From: Chloroflexota bacterium
GTDB lineage: Bacteria > Chloroflexota > Anaerolineae > Anaerolineales > Villigracilaceae
Assembly: GCA_016223135.1 (NCBI GenBank)
Contig: JACRPQ010000017.1
Span: 62,001 to 126,000, forward strand
Direction of reading: 5' to 3'
DNA: 64,000 nt
Shown here: positions 18,294 to 25,534 of the stretch, in pieces
How the letters are laid out: the number at the start of each line of letters is the position of its first letter
How positions within the stretch are numbered: position 1 is the stretch's first letter
Translations under genes and position numbers: made by a program
Notes under the pieces: generated by a model
What the model was told of the DNA's origin: nothing
Database searches by the model: none
Seen by the model: only the letters and a program-made list of their open reading frames with translations

Positions 18294-18400
18294 TTCTTTA
18301 CCGTATACAGAAACCCTAAAGGTCTGCTTTCCCTTCGTGAATTTGAGAATTTCCAAAAAGACCTTTAGGGTTTTTCACGAGAGAAATGTACGGTAAAGCG
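18294..18400. mobile_element. Family-2 hairpin element, copy 2, with target duplication
   Basis: 107 bp with ends TTCTTTACCGTA and TACGGTAAAGCG and an inner inverted pair AAACCCTAAAGGTCT/AGACCTTTAGGGTTT. It is flanked on both sides by TATGAGAT (18286-18293 and 18401-18408), an exact 8-bp duplication. Confidence 0.85.
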
Positions 18401-18455
18401 TATGAGATAAGTTTTACGTCTGAGCGCTCACATTAAGAATACCCATTTTCTCAAG

Positions 18456-18500
18456 CGTTTCAATACGGAAAATCCCCCATCTTCCCCACAACGCCGTCTT
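18456..18500 (-). pseudogene. Fragment of a NarL-type regulator C-terminus
   Basis: 22 bp identical to the end of the regulator gene at 16922, followed by further partial similarity with a small deletion that shifts the frame. It lies just after the stop of the ABC ATPase gene. It is a leftover of a duplicated or recombined regulator gene. Confidence 0.6.
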
Positions 18501-18508
18501 TCCCTTGC

Positions 18509-19417
18509 TCACCTCGCCAGCGAAATAAACACATCCTCCAGCGTCGCCTCCCCCACAACGACATCGCGCACATGCACATTCTTCACCTTCAACGCTCTCA
18601 ACAAATCATCTCGCTTCATCCCCTTTTCCACAATCGTCCTCAAATGATCGCCAGCCAGCCCTACGCGTAGCACCCCCTCAATTTCAGGCAGAATCTCCAA
18701 TCCCGCCTCCAGCGGTTCGGCATAGACCTCCCACACATCGCCGGGGATGATGTCGCGTTTCAGGTTGGAGGGCGTGTCCATTGCCAGCAGTTTGCCGTCG
18801 CGCATGATGCCGACTCGTTCGCAGTATTCGGCTTCGTCCATGTAGTGCGTGGTGACGAGGATCGTCACGCCGTTATCAGCGAGTTCGTAGATCAGGTCCC
18901 AGAAGGCGCGGCGGGCGGTCGGGTCCACGCCTGAGGTGGGCTCGTCGAGGAAGAGCAGTTTTGGTTCATGCACCAGCGCGATGCCCAGCGCCAGCCGCTG
19001 ACGCCAACCCGCCGAAAGAGAATGCGTCAGCGTGGACTCATGCCCACGAAGCCCGACCAGTTCAAGGGTCCGCGCGATGCGGGTTTTGTCGGTGATGCCG
19101 TACACGCCGCCGTAAAAAGTCAGGTTTTCCAGCACAGTCAAGTCGTCGTAAATCGCAAACTTCTGCGACATGTATCCCGCCTGTCTCCGCACTTGTTCGC
19201 TTTGTTTGAACGCGTCGAAGCCGAGCACGGTCGCTTTGCCTGCGCTTGGCTCGAGCAGACCGAGCAACATGCGGATGGTGGTTGTCTTGCCCGAACCGTT
19301 CGGACCGAGATACCCGACCACCTCGCCGGCATGCACCTCGAAATTGACATGATCCACCGCGATGAAATCGCCGAAGCGCCGCGTGAGATTTTCCACTTTG
19401 ATGACCGCTTCGCTCAT
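18509..19417 (-). CDS. ABC transporter ATP-binding protein (YbhF/CcmA-like), second ATPase
   Basis: 302-residue nucleotide-binding subunit. Walker A GPNGSGKTTTIRML (about 38-51); signature THSLSAGWRQRLALGIAL, where the usual LSGG is LSAG; Walker B LLFLDEPTSGVD; H-loop VTTHYMDEAEYCERV. The C-terminal 70 residues form the DrrA-type extension. Its start overlaps the end of the preceding ATPase by 4 bp (ATGA), so the two are translationally coupled and probably act as the two halves that are fused in E. coli YbhF. Together with the HlyD-type adaptor and permease they form a drug or lipid efflux system. Confidence 0.94.
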   Translation of the reverse strand: MSEAVIKVENLTRRFGDFIAVDHVNFEVHAGEVVGYLGPNGSGKTTTIRMLLGLLEPSAGKATVLGFDAFKQSEQVRRQAGYMSQKFAIYDDLTVLENLTFYGGVYGITDKTRIARTLELVGLRGHESTLTHSLSAGWRQRLALGIALVHEPKLLFLDEPTSGVDPTARRAFWDLIYELADNGVTILVTTHYMDEAEYCERVGIMRDGKLLAMDTPSNLKRDIIPGDVWEVYAEPLEAGLEILPEIEGVLRVGLAGDHLRTIVEKGMKRDDLLRALKVKNVHVRDVVVGEATLEDVFISLAR

Positions 19418-20460
19418 TTGGACACCGACCCCTTTTTTGTAGTTCCCTCATCTGGCGCGGACTTCAAGGCGAGATGGGAGGATGAAAGCGCGATGAACAC
19501 ATCTTCGAGGACGGGCGGCACGGAACGGAGTTCATCCACGCGACCGCCCTCGCTTCTTATCCTGGACTTGAGCCTGCTCAAAACACCTTGAGCCTTTCCT
19601 TCCCCGACGCGGAGGTGGAGTCTATCGCCGAACGCCTGCACGTCTTCGACATCTTCATCCTGATGCGCAATGTGACGAAGGAGTCCCAACGGCGAGCCGC
19701 GCAGTTCGAGGATGCGTCCGTTGAGGCGGGCGCGCAGGTTCGAGGGCGTATCTTCGGCGATGAGTTTTCCATCCTTCATGAAACCGACGCGGTGACAGCG
19801 CGAGGCTTCGTCCATGTAGGGGGTGGAGATGAGGACGGCGACGCCCCCCTCGTCCCTTCGGGGCACTCCCCCCAAATTCCCCGCATTTGGGGGGAGATGG
19901 AGGGGGGTCGAAACAAGTTTGATCACCAACTGCCAGAAATCCTGACGCGTCACGGGGTCAACGCCTGTGGTGGGTTCATCGAGCAGCAGCACGCGCGGCT
20001 TTGTGACCAGAGCAGACGCCAGTCCCAATTTTTGTTTCATGCCGCCCGAAAGTTGACCTGCTTTTCGATTCGTGAATTTCTCCAGCCCCACGAATTCGAG
20101 GATTTCCAGGCAGCGCGGCAGCCACTCGTTTGGTTTCAGTCCGCGCACTTCGGCAAAGAAGCGGATGTTTTCGAGGACGGTCAGGTCTTCGTAGAGGGAA
20201 AACCTTTGCGAGAGGTAACCGAACTGTGAACGCGCCTGTTCGGTTTGCTTGTTGATGTCGTAACCGCAGATGTGCACTTCGCCCGCGTCTGCCTTGAGCG
20301 CGCCAACGAGGAGGCGAATCGTAGTCGTCTTCCCCGCTCCGTCCGCACCGACGAGCCCGTAGATTTCGCCAGGTTTGATTTGAAGAGAGACGTCACTTAC
20401 GGCTTGAACATCGCCGAAATGTTTTTTGAGGTGGGAGGCGGAGACAAGGAGGTTGTTCAT
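19414..20460 (-). CDS. ABC transporter ATP-binding protein, first ATPase, with palindrome-encoded insertion
   Basis: About 348 residues from ATG 20458-20460. Walker A GADGAGKTTTIRLL, signature GQLSGGMKQKLGLASAL, Walker B VLLLDEPTTGVD, H-loop region STPYMDEASRC, where the usual switch His is replaced by Pro. Between Walker B and the H-loop it carries about 22 extra residues (STPLHLPPNAGNLGG then VPRRDEGG) encoded by a C/G-rich palindrome at 19855-19915. The ATG directly follows a heptamer array belonging to the 4HB element, leaving no clear ribosome site. Part of the TetR-permease-adaptor-ATPase efflux operon. Confidence 0.92.
   Translation of the reverse strand: MNNLLVSASHLKKHFGDVQAVSDVSLQIKPGEIYGLVGADGAGKTTTIRLLVGALKADAGEVHICGYDINKQTEQARSQFGYLSQRFSLYEDLTVLENIRFFAEVRGLKPNEWLPRCLEILEFVGLEKFTNRKAGQLSGGMKQKLGLASALVTKPRVLLLDEPTTGVDPVTRQDFWQLVIKLVSTPLHLPPNAGNLGGVPRRDEGGVAVLISTPYMDEASRCHRVGFMKDGKLIAEDTPSNLRARLNGRILELRGSPLGLLRHIAHQDEDVEDVQAFGDRLHLRVGEGKAQGVLSRLKSRIRSEGGRVDELRSVPPVLEDVFIALSSSHLALKSAPDEGTTKKGSVSK
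19855..19915. repeat. C/G-rich palindrome inserted in frame in an ABC ATPase
   Basis: CTCCCCCCAAAT/ATTTGGGGGGAG (19866-19896) with flanking CCCTTCGGGG. It is of the same general type as the G-rich REP-like sequences at about 2880-2916 and 22344-22376. Confidence 0.75.
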
Positions 20461-20510
20461 GGTCGGTCGAAAGTCAAAAGTCAAAAGTCAAAGGTCGGTT
20501 GACGGTCGGA
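20461..20510. repeat. Heptamer array, 3' side of 4HB element 1
   Basis: Units gtcgaaa, gtcaaaa, gtcaaaa, gtcaaag, gtcggtt. The array encodes the last residues and the TGA of the 4HB gene and runs to the ATG of the ABC ATPase. Inverted partner at 20948-20985. Confidence 0.82.
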
Positions 20511-20916
20511 CTTCGTAGTCTGCTTCGTCATCGGAAATGCGATGTTTTCGTGGGTTGGATTCCAAATACGCGATGAATTTTGCAATCTGACGGGCACAGG
20601 TTTCAGCCATAGAATAGGCGTCTTTGAATTGTTCCTCGGCAATATATTTTTGATCGAGCGCGACATAAAGTTGCGCCCGCGCTTCGCCAGCCGAGGCTTT
20701 TGCCATTCCGAGAAAATTGATGAACTGGGTATCGGTTCGGCTTTCAAATCCTTCCGCGATATTGCTCATCACAGAGATACTCGCTCGACGAATCTGGTCG
20801 CGCAAACCGAAATCCCGATTGAAACCTGCCTGATTGCTCAGCTCATAAGCCGTGTTGGTCAACTGCCTTGCAGTCTTCCACGCCTCAATCTCTTCAAAGC
20901 GAGTGATGCCCGCCAT
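20488..20916 (-). CDS. Four-helix-bundle protein (23S rRNA-intervening-sequence type), copy 1
   Basis: 142-residue S23/TIGR02436-type protein. The family core is clear: GLRDQIRRASISVMSNIAEG at about 42-61, then FLGMAKASAGEARAQL. The family is predicted to make a homo-oligomeric four-helix bundle with a basic surface; related proteins occur in rRNA intervening sequences and, as Avd, in diversity-generating retroelements, but biochemical roles are unsettled. It interrupts an efflux operon between adaptor and ATPase genes. Inverted heptamer arrays flank it, and its last five codons plus stop are array sequence. An AGGAG precedes the ATG. Confidence 0.92.
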   Translation of the reverse strand: MAGITRFEEIEAWKTARQLTNTAYELSNQAGFNRDFGLRDQIRRASISVMSNIAEGFESRTDTQFINFLGMAKASAGEARAQLYVALDQKYIAEEQFKDAYSMAETCARQIAKFIAYLESNPRKHRISDDEADYEVRPSTDL

Positions 20917-20947
20917 GTTATTCTCCTTTTGATATATGAATTGATAT

Positions 20948-20985
20948 TTGACAATAGACCTTCGACTTTCGACCTTTGACCTTTA
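20948..20985. repeat. Heptamer array, 5' side of 4HB element 1
   Basis: Units gaccttc, gactttc, gaccttt, gaccttt on the plus strand, inverted relative to 20461-20510. The array ends at the stop codon of the adaptor gene. Confidence 0.82.
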
Positions 20986-22329
20986 TTTGAACACCACGTC
21001 CGCCGGCATACCGATCTTCAACTTCCCTTCGGGATCGCTCACTTTTAACTTTACAGCGAACACGGTCGAACTGCGTCCTGCCACGGTTTGGACGTTGCGC
21101 GGGGTGAATTCGGCTTTGTCGGCAATGTGGATGACTTCGGCGTCGAAGATGGGGCTTGCGCCCGAGGCGACGTCAATGGTGACGGAGGCGGACTGTCCAA
21201 GATGAATTTCGTTGAGGCGCGGTTCGGGGACGTAAACGGTAATTGTCAATTCGCTGATGTCCGCCATCGTCAACGCCACTGAGCCGGGCTGGACGAATTC
21301 GCCGGGTTCGACGCTGCGCGTGAGGATGACGCCGTCCATCGGAGCATAGACGGTGAGTTTGGATATTTGGGTGTCAATCAACGCCAAATTCGCTTCGGCG
21401 GTTTTGACCGCAGCGTGTGCCTGCTCCATGGCGGCTTTTGCCTGTTCAAGGGCTTTTTCGGCGGCGAGGACGGCAGGTGAATTCAGTCCCGTTTGCAGGG
21501 CGCGGAGATTGTCTGCAGCGGTGTCGTAAACTTCCTGCGCAATGATGAGATTGGAGCGGGCTTCGAGGAGGTCGTCTGCGGCGGTGGAGTCCAGCGCGTC
21601 GTCGTAAGCCTTTTGTGCGTCTTCGAGGGCAAGTTCCGCCTCATCGAGGACGATCTGGGCGGCATCGCGCAACTTTTGGCTGTCGGAGGCGCCCGAGGTT
21701 TTGTCATACACGGCTTTTGCGTTCTGGTAGGCAAGGCGCGCTTGATTGAGCGCGGTTTCGATTTCGAGGAACTTTGCGCCGCCTTCGGTCTTTTGCAAGT
21801 CTTCCAGTTTTTTCTTTGCCTCTTCCAACTTCACGGCGGCGGCGTCCACTTCGGCTTGGGCGGCGGCGAGTCGCTCGGCTTTGGAGAAGTACCAGACAGG
21901 CTGGTCGAATTGACTGGGCTTGGGCGCGCGCCAGACCGCCAGACGCGTAGCGGCTTCCTGCGCAATGGCGTTGGTGAGGGTCACGTCGTATTGCTGTTGG
22001 GCGGCGGCGTAGGCGGCGGATGCGGTGTTGAGGGCGGCTTTGGCAGAATCAACCTGGGCGGAGGCAACGGCGCGTTGGGCAGCCAGCAGGCTATCGTCGA
22101 GGGCAAGAAGCGGGTCTCCCTTCCGAACGGTTTGTCCCTCCGTCACGAAGACGTCCTTCACTCTGCCAGCCAATTCGGGCGCGATGTTGACCTGCGTCGC
22201 TTCGATGACGCCCGAGGCTTTGAGCGCGCCGTTTTCGTCGGCAGTGAGCGAACGGAAGGCGTAATAAAGGATTGTGGAGAGGACAAGCAAAATGACAACA
22301 ATACGGAGGGCAAGAGGTGGTTTGTGCAT
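20983..22329 (-). CDS. HlyD/YbhG-family efflux adaptor (membrane fusion protein)
   Basis: 448 residues. One N-terminal membrane helix (about 8-25), then a split biotinyl-lipoyl-like domain (VIEATQVNIAPELAGRV at about 41-57; SKLTVYAPMDGVIL later). Between its halves is a very long alpha-helical hairpin (about 75-325) rich in Ala, Gln and Glu, predicted coiled coil. A beta-barrel (ELTITVYVPEPRLNEI) ends the protein. Such adaptors link inner-membrane ABC pumps to an outer duct; in a presumably monoderm-like Chloroflexota cell the partner is unclear. It is upstream of 4HB element 1 and the two ATPase genes, on one transcript with the permease. Confidence 0.92.
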   Translation of the reverse strand: MHKPPLALRIVVILLVLSTILYYAFRSLTADENGALKASGVIEATQVNIAPELAGRVKDVFVTEGQTVRKGDPLLALDDSLLAAQRAVASAQVDSAKAALNTASAAYAAAQQQYDVTLTNAIAQEAATRLAVWRAPKPSQFDQPVWYFSKAERLAAAQAEVDAAAVKLEEAKKKLEDLQKTEGGAKFLEIETALNQARLAYQNAKAVYDKTSGASDSQKLRDAAQIVLDEAELALEDAQKAYDDALDSTAADDLLEARSNLIIAQEVYDTAADNLRALQTGLNSPAVLAAEKALEQAKAAMEQAHAAVKTAEANLALIDTQISKLTVYAPMDGVILTRSVEPGEFVQPGSVALTMADISELTITVYVPEPRLNEIHLGQSASVTIDVASGASPIFDAEVIHIADKAEFTPRNVQTVAGRSSTVFAVKLKVSDPEGKLKIGMPADVVFK

Positions 22330-22343
22330 GTTGAACTCCTTGA

Positions 22344-22376
22344 CGCCCTCTCCCTAGAGAGAGGGTTGGGGTGAAG
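22344..22376. repeat. G-rich REP-like hairpin between adaptor and permease genes
   Basis: CCCTCTC/GAGAGAGGG followed by gttggggtgaagg: a short palindrome with a G-rich tail, in the 48-bp gap of the efflux operon. Confidence 0.65.
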
Positions 22377-22377
22377 G

Positions 22378-23505
22378 TTAATCAAGTCGTTTTCTAAATC
22401 GCAACGCGGCGAGGGTCATGATGCCGACGGCGAAGAGGGTCATGGCAAGGACATCGGTCTGAATTATTTCGAGACCCACGCCTTTGAGCAGCAACGAACG
22501 GATGATGACAAGGTAGTAACGCAGGGGCATGAGGTAGGAAATCCATTGCAGGATTTTGGGCATGGCTTCGAGCGGAAAGAAAAAGCCCGAGAGGAAAATG
22601 CTCGGCAGGAGGGTCATCCACACCGTGAGCATGGCTTCCTGCTGGGTATTGGCGATGGTGGAGGCGAGCAGACCGATGCCCAGCCCCGTGACCATGAAGA
22701 TGCCCGAAAGCAGGATGATGAGAGCGAGGTCGCCGCGAATAGGCACGCCGAACCACCAATGCCCCACGGCGAGGACTTCGATGGTATTGAAGAAGCCGAG
22801 AATAACGTAGGGCGTGAGTTTGCCGACGATGAGCTCCCAGGGGCGGATGGGCGTGACGATGAGTTGTTCGATGGTGCCGCGCTCGCGTTCGCGCACAACC
22901 GACGTCGCAGTGAGGATGGCGGCAATGGCATAGAGAATCATGCCGATTACGCCCGGGATCATGAAGTGCGCGCTGATCAAGTCGGGGTTGAACCAGACGG
23001 TGGTGCGAACTTCGACAGGCGGCTGGACGCGCAGGCTCATGCCGCTGCGCTCAAACTTTTGCAGGAGGATGCTCAAGGCGTGCGCCTGCCCGATAAGTTG
23101 TGAGGCGGAAAGCGCGGTGGAGGCGCTGGTCGGGTCGGAGCCGTCGAGGAGAAAAGCGATTTGCGCGTTCCCATCGGCGAGGCGCTGGGCGTAATCGGGC
23201 GGGATGATGACCGCTGCGCGCGCCTTGCCTGCCATGATCAAGTCTTCGATTTCAGATTCCGAGTCCACCACATAGGCGATGCGGAAGTAATCGGCGGCGC
23301 GGTAGGATTCGAGCAGGGCGCGCGATTCGGCGCTGCGGCTGCGATCCAGCACCGCCAGCGGCACGTTACGCACGTCGTTGGTGGCGGAGTAGCCGAGCAG
23401 GAACAACTGCATGATGGGAATGACCAGAATCAACATCAGCGTGCGCGTGTCGCGAAAGATTTGGATGAATTCCTTGCGGATGATGGAGAGGAGACGGGAG
23501 TTCAT
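22378..23505 (-). CDS. ABC-2 type permease (YbhS/YhhJ-like)
   Basis: 375 residues. One N-terminal helix (LMLILVIPIMQLFLLGYSAT), a large extracytoplasmic domain (about 50-180), then five helices. The ABC-2 signature region RERERGTIEQLIVTPIRPWE lies near 205-224, and ATSVVRERERGT precedes the helix bundle. Systems of the YbhGFSR type usually have two permeases; only one is here, so it may function as a homodimer. The start is preceded by a G-rich ribosome site (GGAG at a fair distance). Function: export of drugs or lipids, inferred from family. Confidence 0.93.
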   Translation of the reverse strand: MNSRLLSIIRKEFIQIFRDTRTLMLILVIPIMQLFLLGYSATNDVRNVPLAVLDRSRSAESRALLESYRAADYFRIAYVVDSESEIEDLIMAGKARAAVIIPPDYAQRLADGNAQIAFLLDGSDPTSASTALSASQLIGQAHALSILLQKFERSGMSLRVQPPVEVRTTVWFNPDLISAHFMIPGVIGMILYAIAAILTATSVVRERERGTIEQLIVTPIRPWELIVGKLTPYVILGFFNTIEVLAVGHWWFGVPIRGDLALIILLSGIFMVTGLGIGLLASTIANTQQEAMLTVWMTLLPSIFLSGFFFPLEAMPKILQWISYLMPLRYYLVIIRSLLLKGVGLEIIQTDVLAMTLFAVGIMTLAALRFRKRLD

Positions 23506-23520
23506 GGAGGCTCCAGGCTG

Positions 23521-23566
23521 GTGAGTGGTAAATGGTAATTACCAATGGCTAATTACCATTTACTGT
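23521..23566. repeat. Inverted heptamer pair (ggtaatt type)
   Basis: AGTGGTAAATGGTAATT and AATTACCATTTACT with a 10-nt loop. It fills the gap between the TetR gene and the permease gene and supplies the TAA stop codon of the TetR gene. Confidence 0.78.
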
Positions 23567-24159
23567 AATACGCCGTGCAAATAAATATCAACATACGCAT
23601 CCGCCGCGTCTTTCGGCATGAGTTTGCTGACCACCGAGTTGGAGATGATCATTTCTGTGATGAAATAGGAAATCATCATTCCGAAGAAGGAACGCAGGAA
23701 CATGGCGGGATTGGATATTCGCAATCCCTTGCGGATTTTCAACATTTGCTCGAACATAGGCAGAACGCGGGGAAAAATTTCTTTCAACATCCTTGCGCCG
23801 TGTCTGCCGCCAAACTCCACAAGTTCAATCAACATGAGTTTGATGTATACGGGATTGTTGCTAAATTCAGTCACGGTGATTTTGAAGGCGTTTCGCAGGA
23901 ACTCCTCGGCGGTTTCACCGGGCGCATCCATCACCAGCGGGAGGATGCGCTTGTAGGGATGCTTGTCCACGATGATGGCTTCGAAAATTTCGTCTTTGCT
24001 GGCAAAGTGATTGTAAATTCCGCCGAGCGCCAGTCCGGCGCGTTCGGCGATCTGCCGCATGGAGGTGGCGTGATACCCTTGCTCCATGAACAATTCAATC
24101 GCCGCGTCTTCGATGGCAAGGCGGGTGATTTCTCCTTTTTTGAGTCTTGTTTTGGGCAT
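23560..24159 (-). CDS. TetR/AcrR-family repressor of the efflux operon
   Basis: 199 residues from ATG 24159 (MPKTRLKKGEITR). The N-terminal HTH (about 10-57) has AIELFMEQGYHATSMRQIAE then GLALGGIYNHFASKDEIFEAI, typical of the family; the C-terminal ligand-binding domain is divergent. A GAACG-AC-CGTTC palindrome 27 bp upstream is a likely autoregulatory operator. First gene of the minus-strand run TetR, permease, adaptor, 4HB, ATPases, and so probably represses all of them until a ligand binds. The TAA is provided by the adjoining repeat. Confidence 0.92.
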   Translation of the reverse strand: MPKTRLKKGEITRLAIEDAAIELFMEQGYHATSMRQIAERAGLALGGIYNHFASKDEIFEAIIVDKHPYKRILPLVMDAPGETAEEFLRNAFKITVTEFSNNPVYIKLMLIELVEFGGRHGARMLKEIFPRVLPMFEQMLKIRKGLRISNPAMFLRSFFGMMISYFITEMIISNSVVSKLMPKDAADAYVDIYLHGVLQ

Positions 24160-24181
24160 GGGAATTCTCACAAATGAAAAA

Positions 24182-24198
24182 ATGAACGACCGTTCGTT
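24182..24198. promoter_or_regulatory. Likely TetR operator
   Basis: ATGAACGACCGTTCGTT contains the perfect inverted repeat GAACG-AC-CGTTC, the usual form of TetR/AcrR operators. It lies in the short gap between the divergent TetR and MFS genes and could control both. Confidence 0.7.
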
Positions 24199-24250
24199 TT
24201 TCATTGTAGTCCCAACTGGGAATATTTGTCAAGAAGAAAAAACGGAATGG

Positions 24251-24256
24251 TAGAAT
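24251..24256 (+). promoter_or_regulatory. -10 box for leaderless MFS mRNA
   Basis: TAGAAT 6 nt before the ATG at 24263; no ribosome site is present. Confidence 0.5.
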
Positions 24257-24262
24257 CTTGAT

Positions 24263-25534
24263 ATGCATCCCCTTTCCCCCGTCGAACAATTTACGCGCAA
24301 GCACCTGCGGCATAATGTCATCGTCAACCTGACCGATGCCGGTTTTTTTGGTGTAGCGCTGGGCTTCGCCTCGTTTGGGACGATCCTGCCGCTCTTCGTG
24401 GACACGATGACCGATTCTGCCACCCTCATCGGTCTCGTCCCCGCCATTCATGCGGCGGGCTGGCTCCTGCCGCAATTGTTCACAGCGAGTCACACTTCGC
24501 GCCTGCGGAGATATAAACGCACCGTGCTGCTCAATACCATCCATGAGCGGCTTCCGTTTGTAGGGTTTGCCATCATTGCCCTGCTCCTCCCCAAGATCGG
24601 ACCGCAGGCAGGGCTGGTCGCCACTTTTCTGCTGCTCACCTGGCAGGGACTGGGAGGCGGCTTCACCGCCAACGCATGGACCAGCATGATTTCGAAGATC
24701 ATGCCGTCCGACTATCGCGGCACATTTTTTGGAACGCAAGCCGCAATCGCCAATTTGTTCATCAGTCTCTCGGCGGTCGGCGCAGGGTATCTGCTGGATT
24801 GGTACGCAACGCCGCTCAACTTCGTGTACTGTTTCCTGCTTGCCGCCCTCTTTTTCACCATTTCGTGGTTGGCGCTGGCGCTCACGCGCGAACCGACAGA
24901 CTACGACAAGGTCATCGAGGAGAAGCCATCTCCCTTCTGGCAGGGAGCCGCCAAAATCCTGCGCAGCAACCCCAACTTCCGCTGGTTTCTGGCGGCGCGT
25001 TTTCTCTCGCAATTTGCAACAATGGGCTTTTCGTTTTACATCATCTACGCACTGCGCCGTTTCAACGCTGAGGCAGTCGTTCTCGGCTACCTCACCGCCG
25101 CACTGACCATTTCACAAACCGCCGCTAACGTGGGCATGGGCTGGCTGGGCGACCGTTTCGGTCATCGCGCCATGCTCATCCTCGGCGCGGCGGCGGCAAT
25201 GCTGAGTTCACTGCTCGCCTGGTTCGCCCCCTCGCTCGCCTGGTTCTTCCCCGTTTTCATCCTCGCGGCGCTTGCCAACGTCTCCATTTGGACAAACGGG
25301 CTGACCATGTCCACCACCTTCAGCAGCGAAACCGAGCGTCCGTTTTACATCGGGCTGGCGCAAACGCTCACCGCGCCTGCCACCATCCTCGCGCCGCTCA
25401 TCGGCGGCTGGATGGCAGACACGCAAGGCTTCGAACTTACCTTCGGCATCTCCGCCCTTTTATCGCTTGTGATGTGGCTGATTTTGTGGCTGATCGTGAA
25501 AGACCCACACCCTCACTCTAACCCCGCTTCGTAA
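24263..25534 (+). CDS. Major facilitator superfamily transporter
   Basis: 423 residues with about 12 membrane helices in two six-helix halves separated by a polar loop (about 205-230, REPTDYDKVIEEKPSPFW). A GWLGDRFGHRAMLILG motif after helix 8 matches the MFS motif-A repeat; in the first half the loop SHTSRLRRYKRT takes its place. Substrate unknown. It is divergent from the TetR gene across the TetR operator, so it may be co-regulated with the ABC efflux pump. Its end overlaps the convergent thyX gene by 17 bp. Confidence 0.93.
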   Translation: MHPLSPVEQFTRKHLRHNVIVNLTDAGFFGVALGFASFGTILPLFVDTMTDSATLIGLVPAIHAAGWLLPQLFTASHTSRLRRYKRTVLLNTIHERLPFVGFAIIALLLPKIGPQAGLVATFLLLTWQGLGGGFTANAWTSMISKIMPSDYRGTFFGTQAAIANLFISLSAVGAGYLLDWYATPLNFVYCFLLAALFFTISWLALALTREPTDYDKVIEEKPSPFWQGAAKILRSNPNFRWFLAARFLSQFATMGFSFYIIYALRRFNAEAVVLGYLTAALTISQTAANVGMGWLGDRFGHRAMLILGAAAAMLSSLLAWFAPSLAWFFPVFILAALANVSIWTNGLTMSTTFSSETERPFYIGLAQTLTAPATILAPLIGGWMADTQGFELTFGISALLSLVMWLILWLIVKDPHPHSNPAS

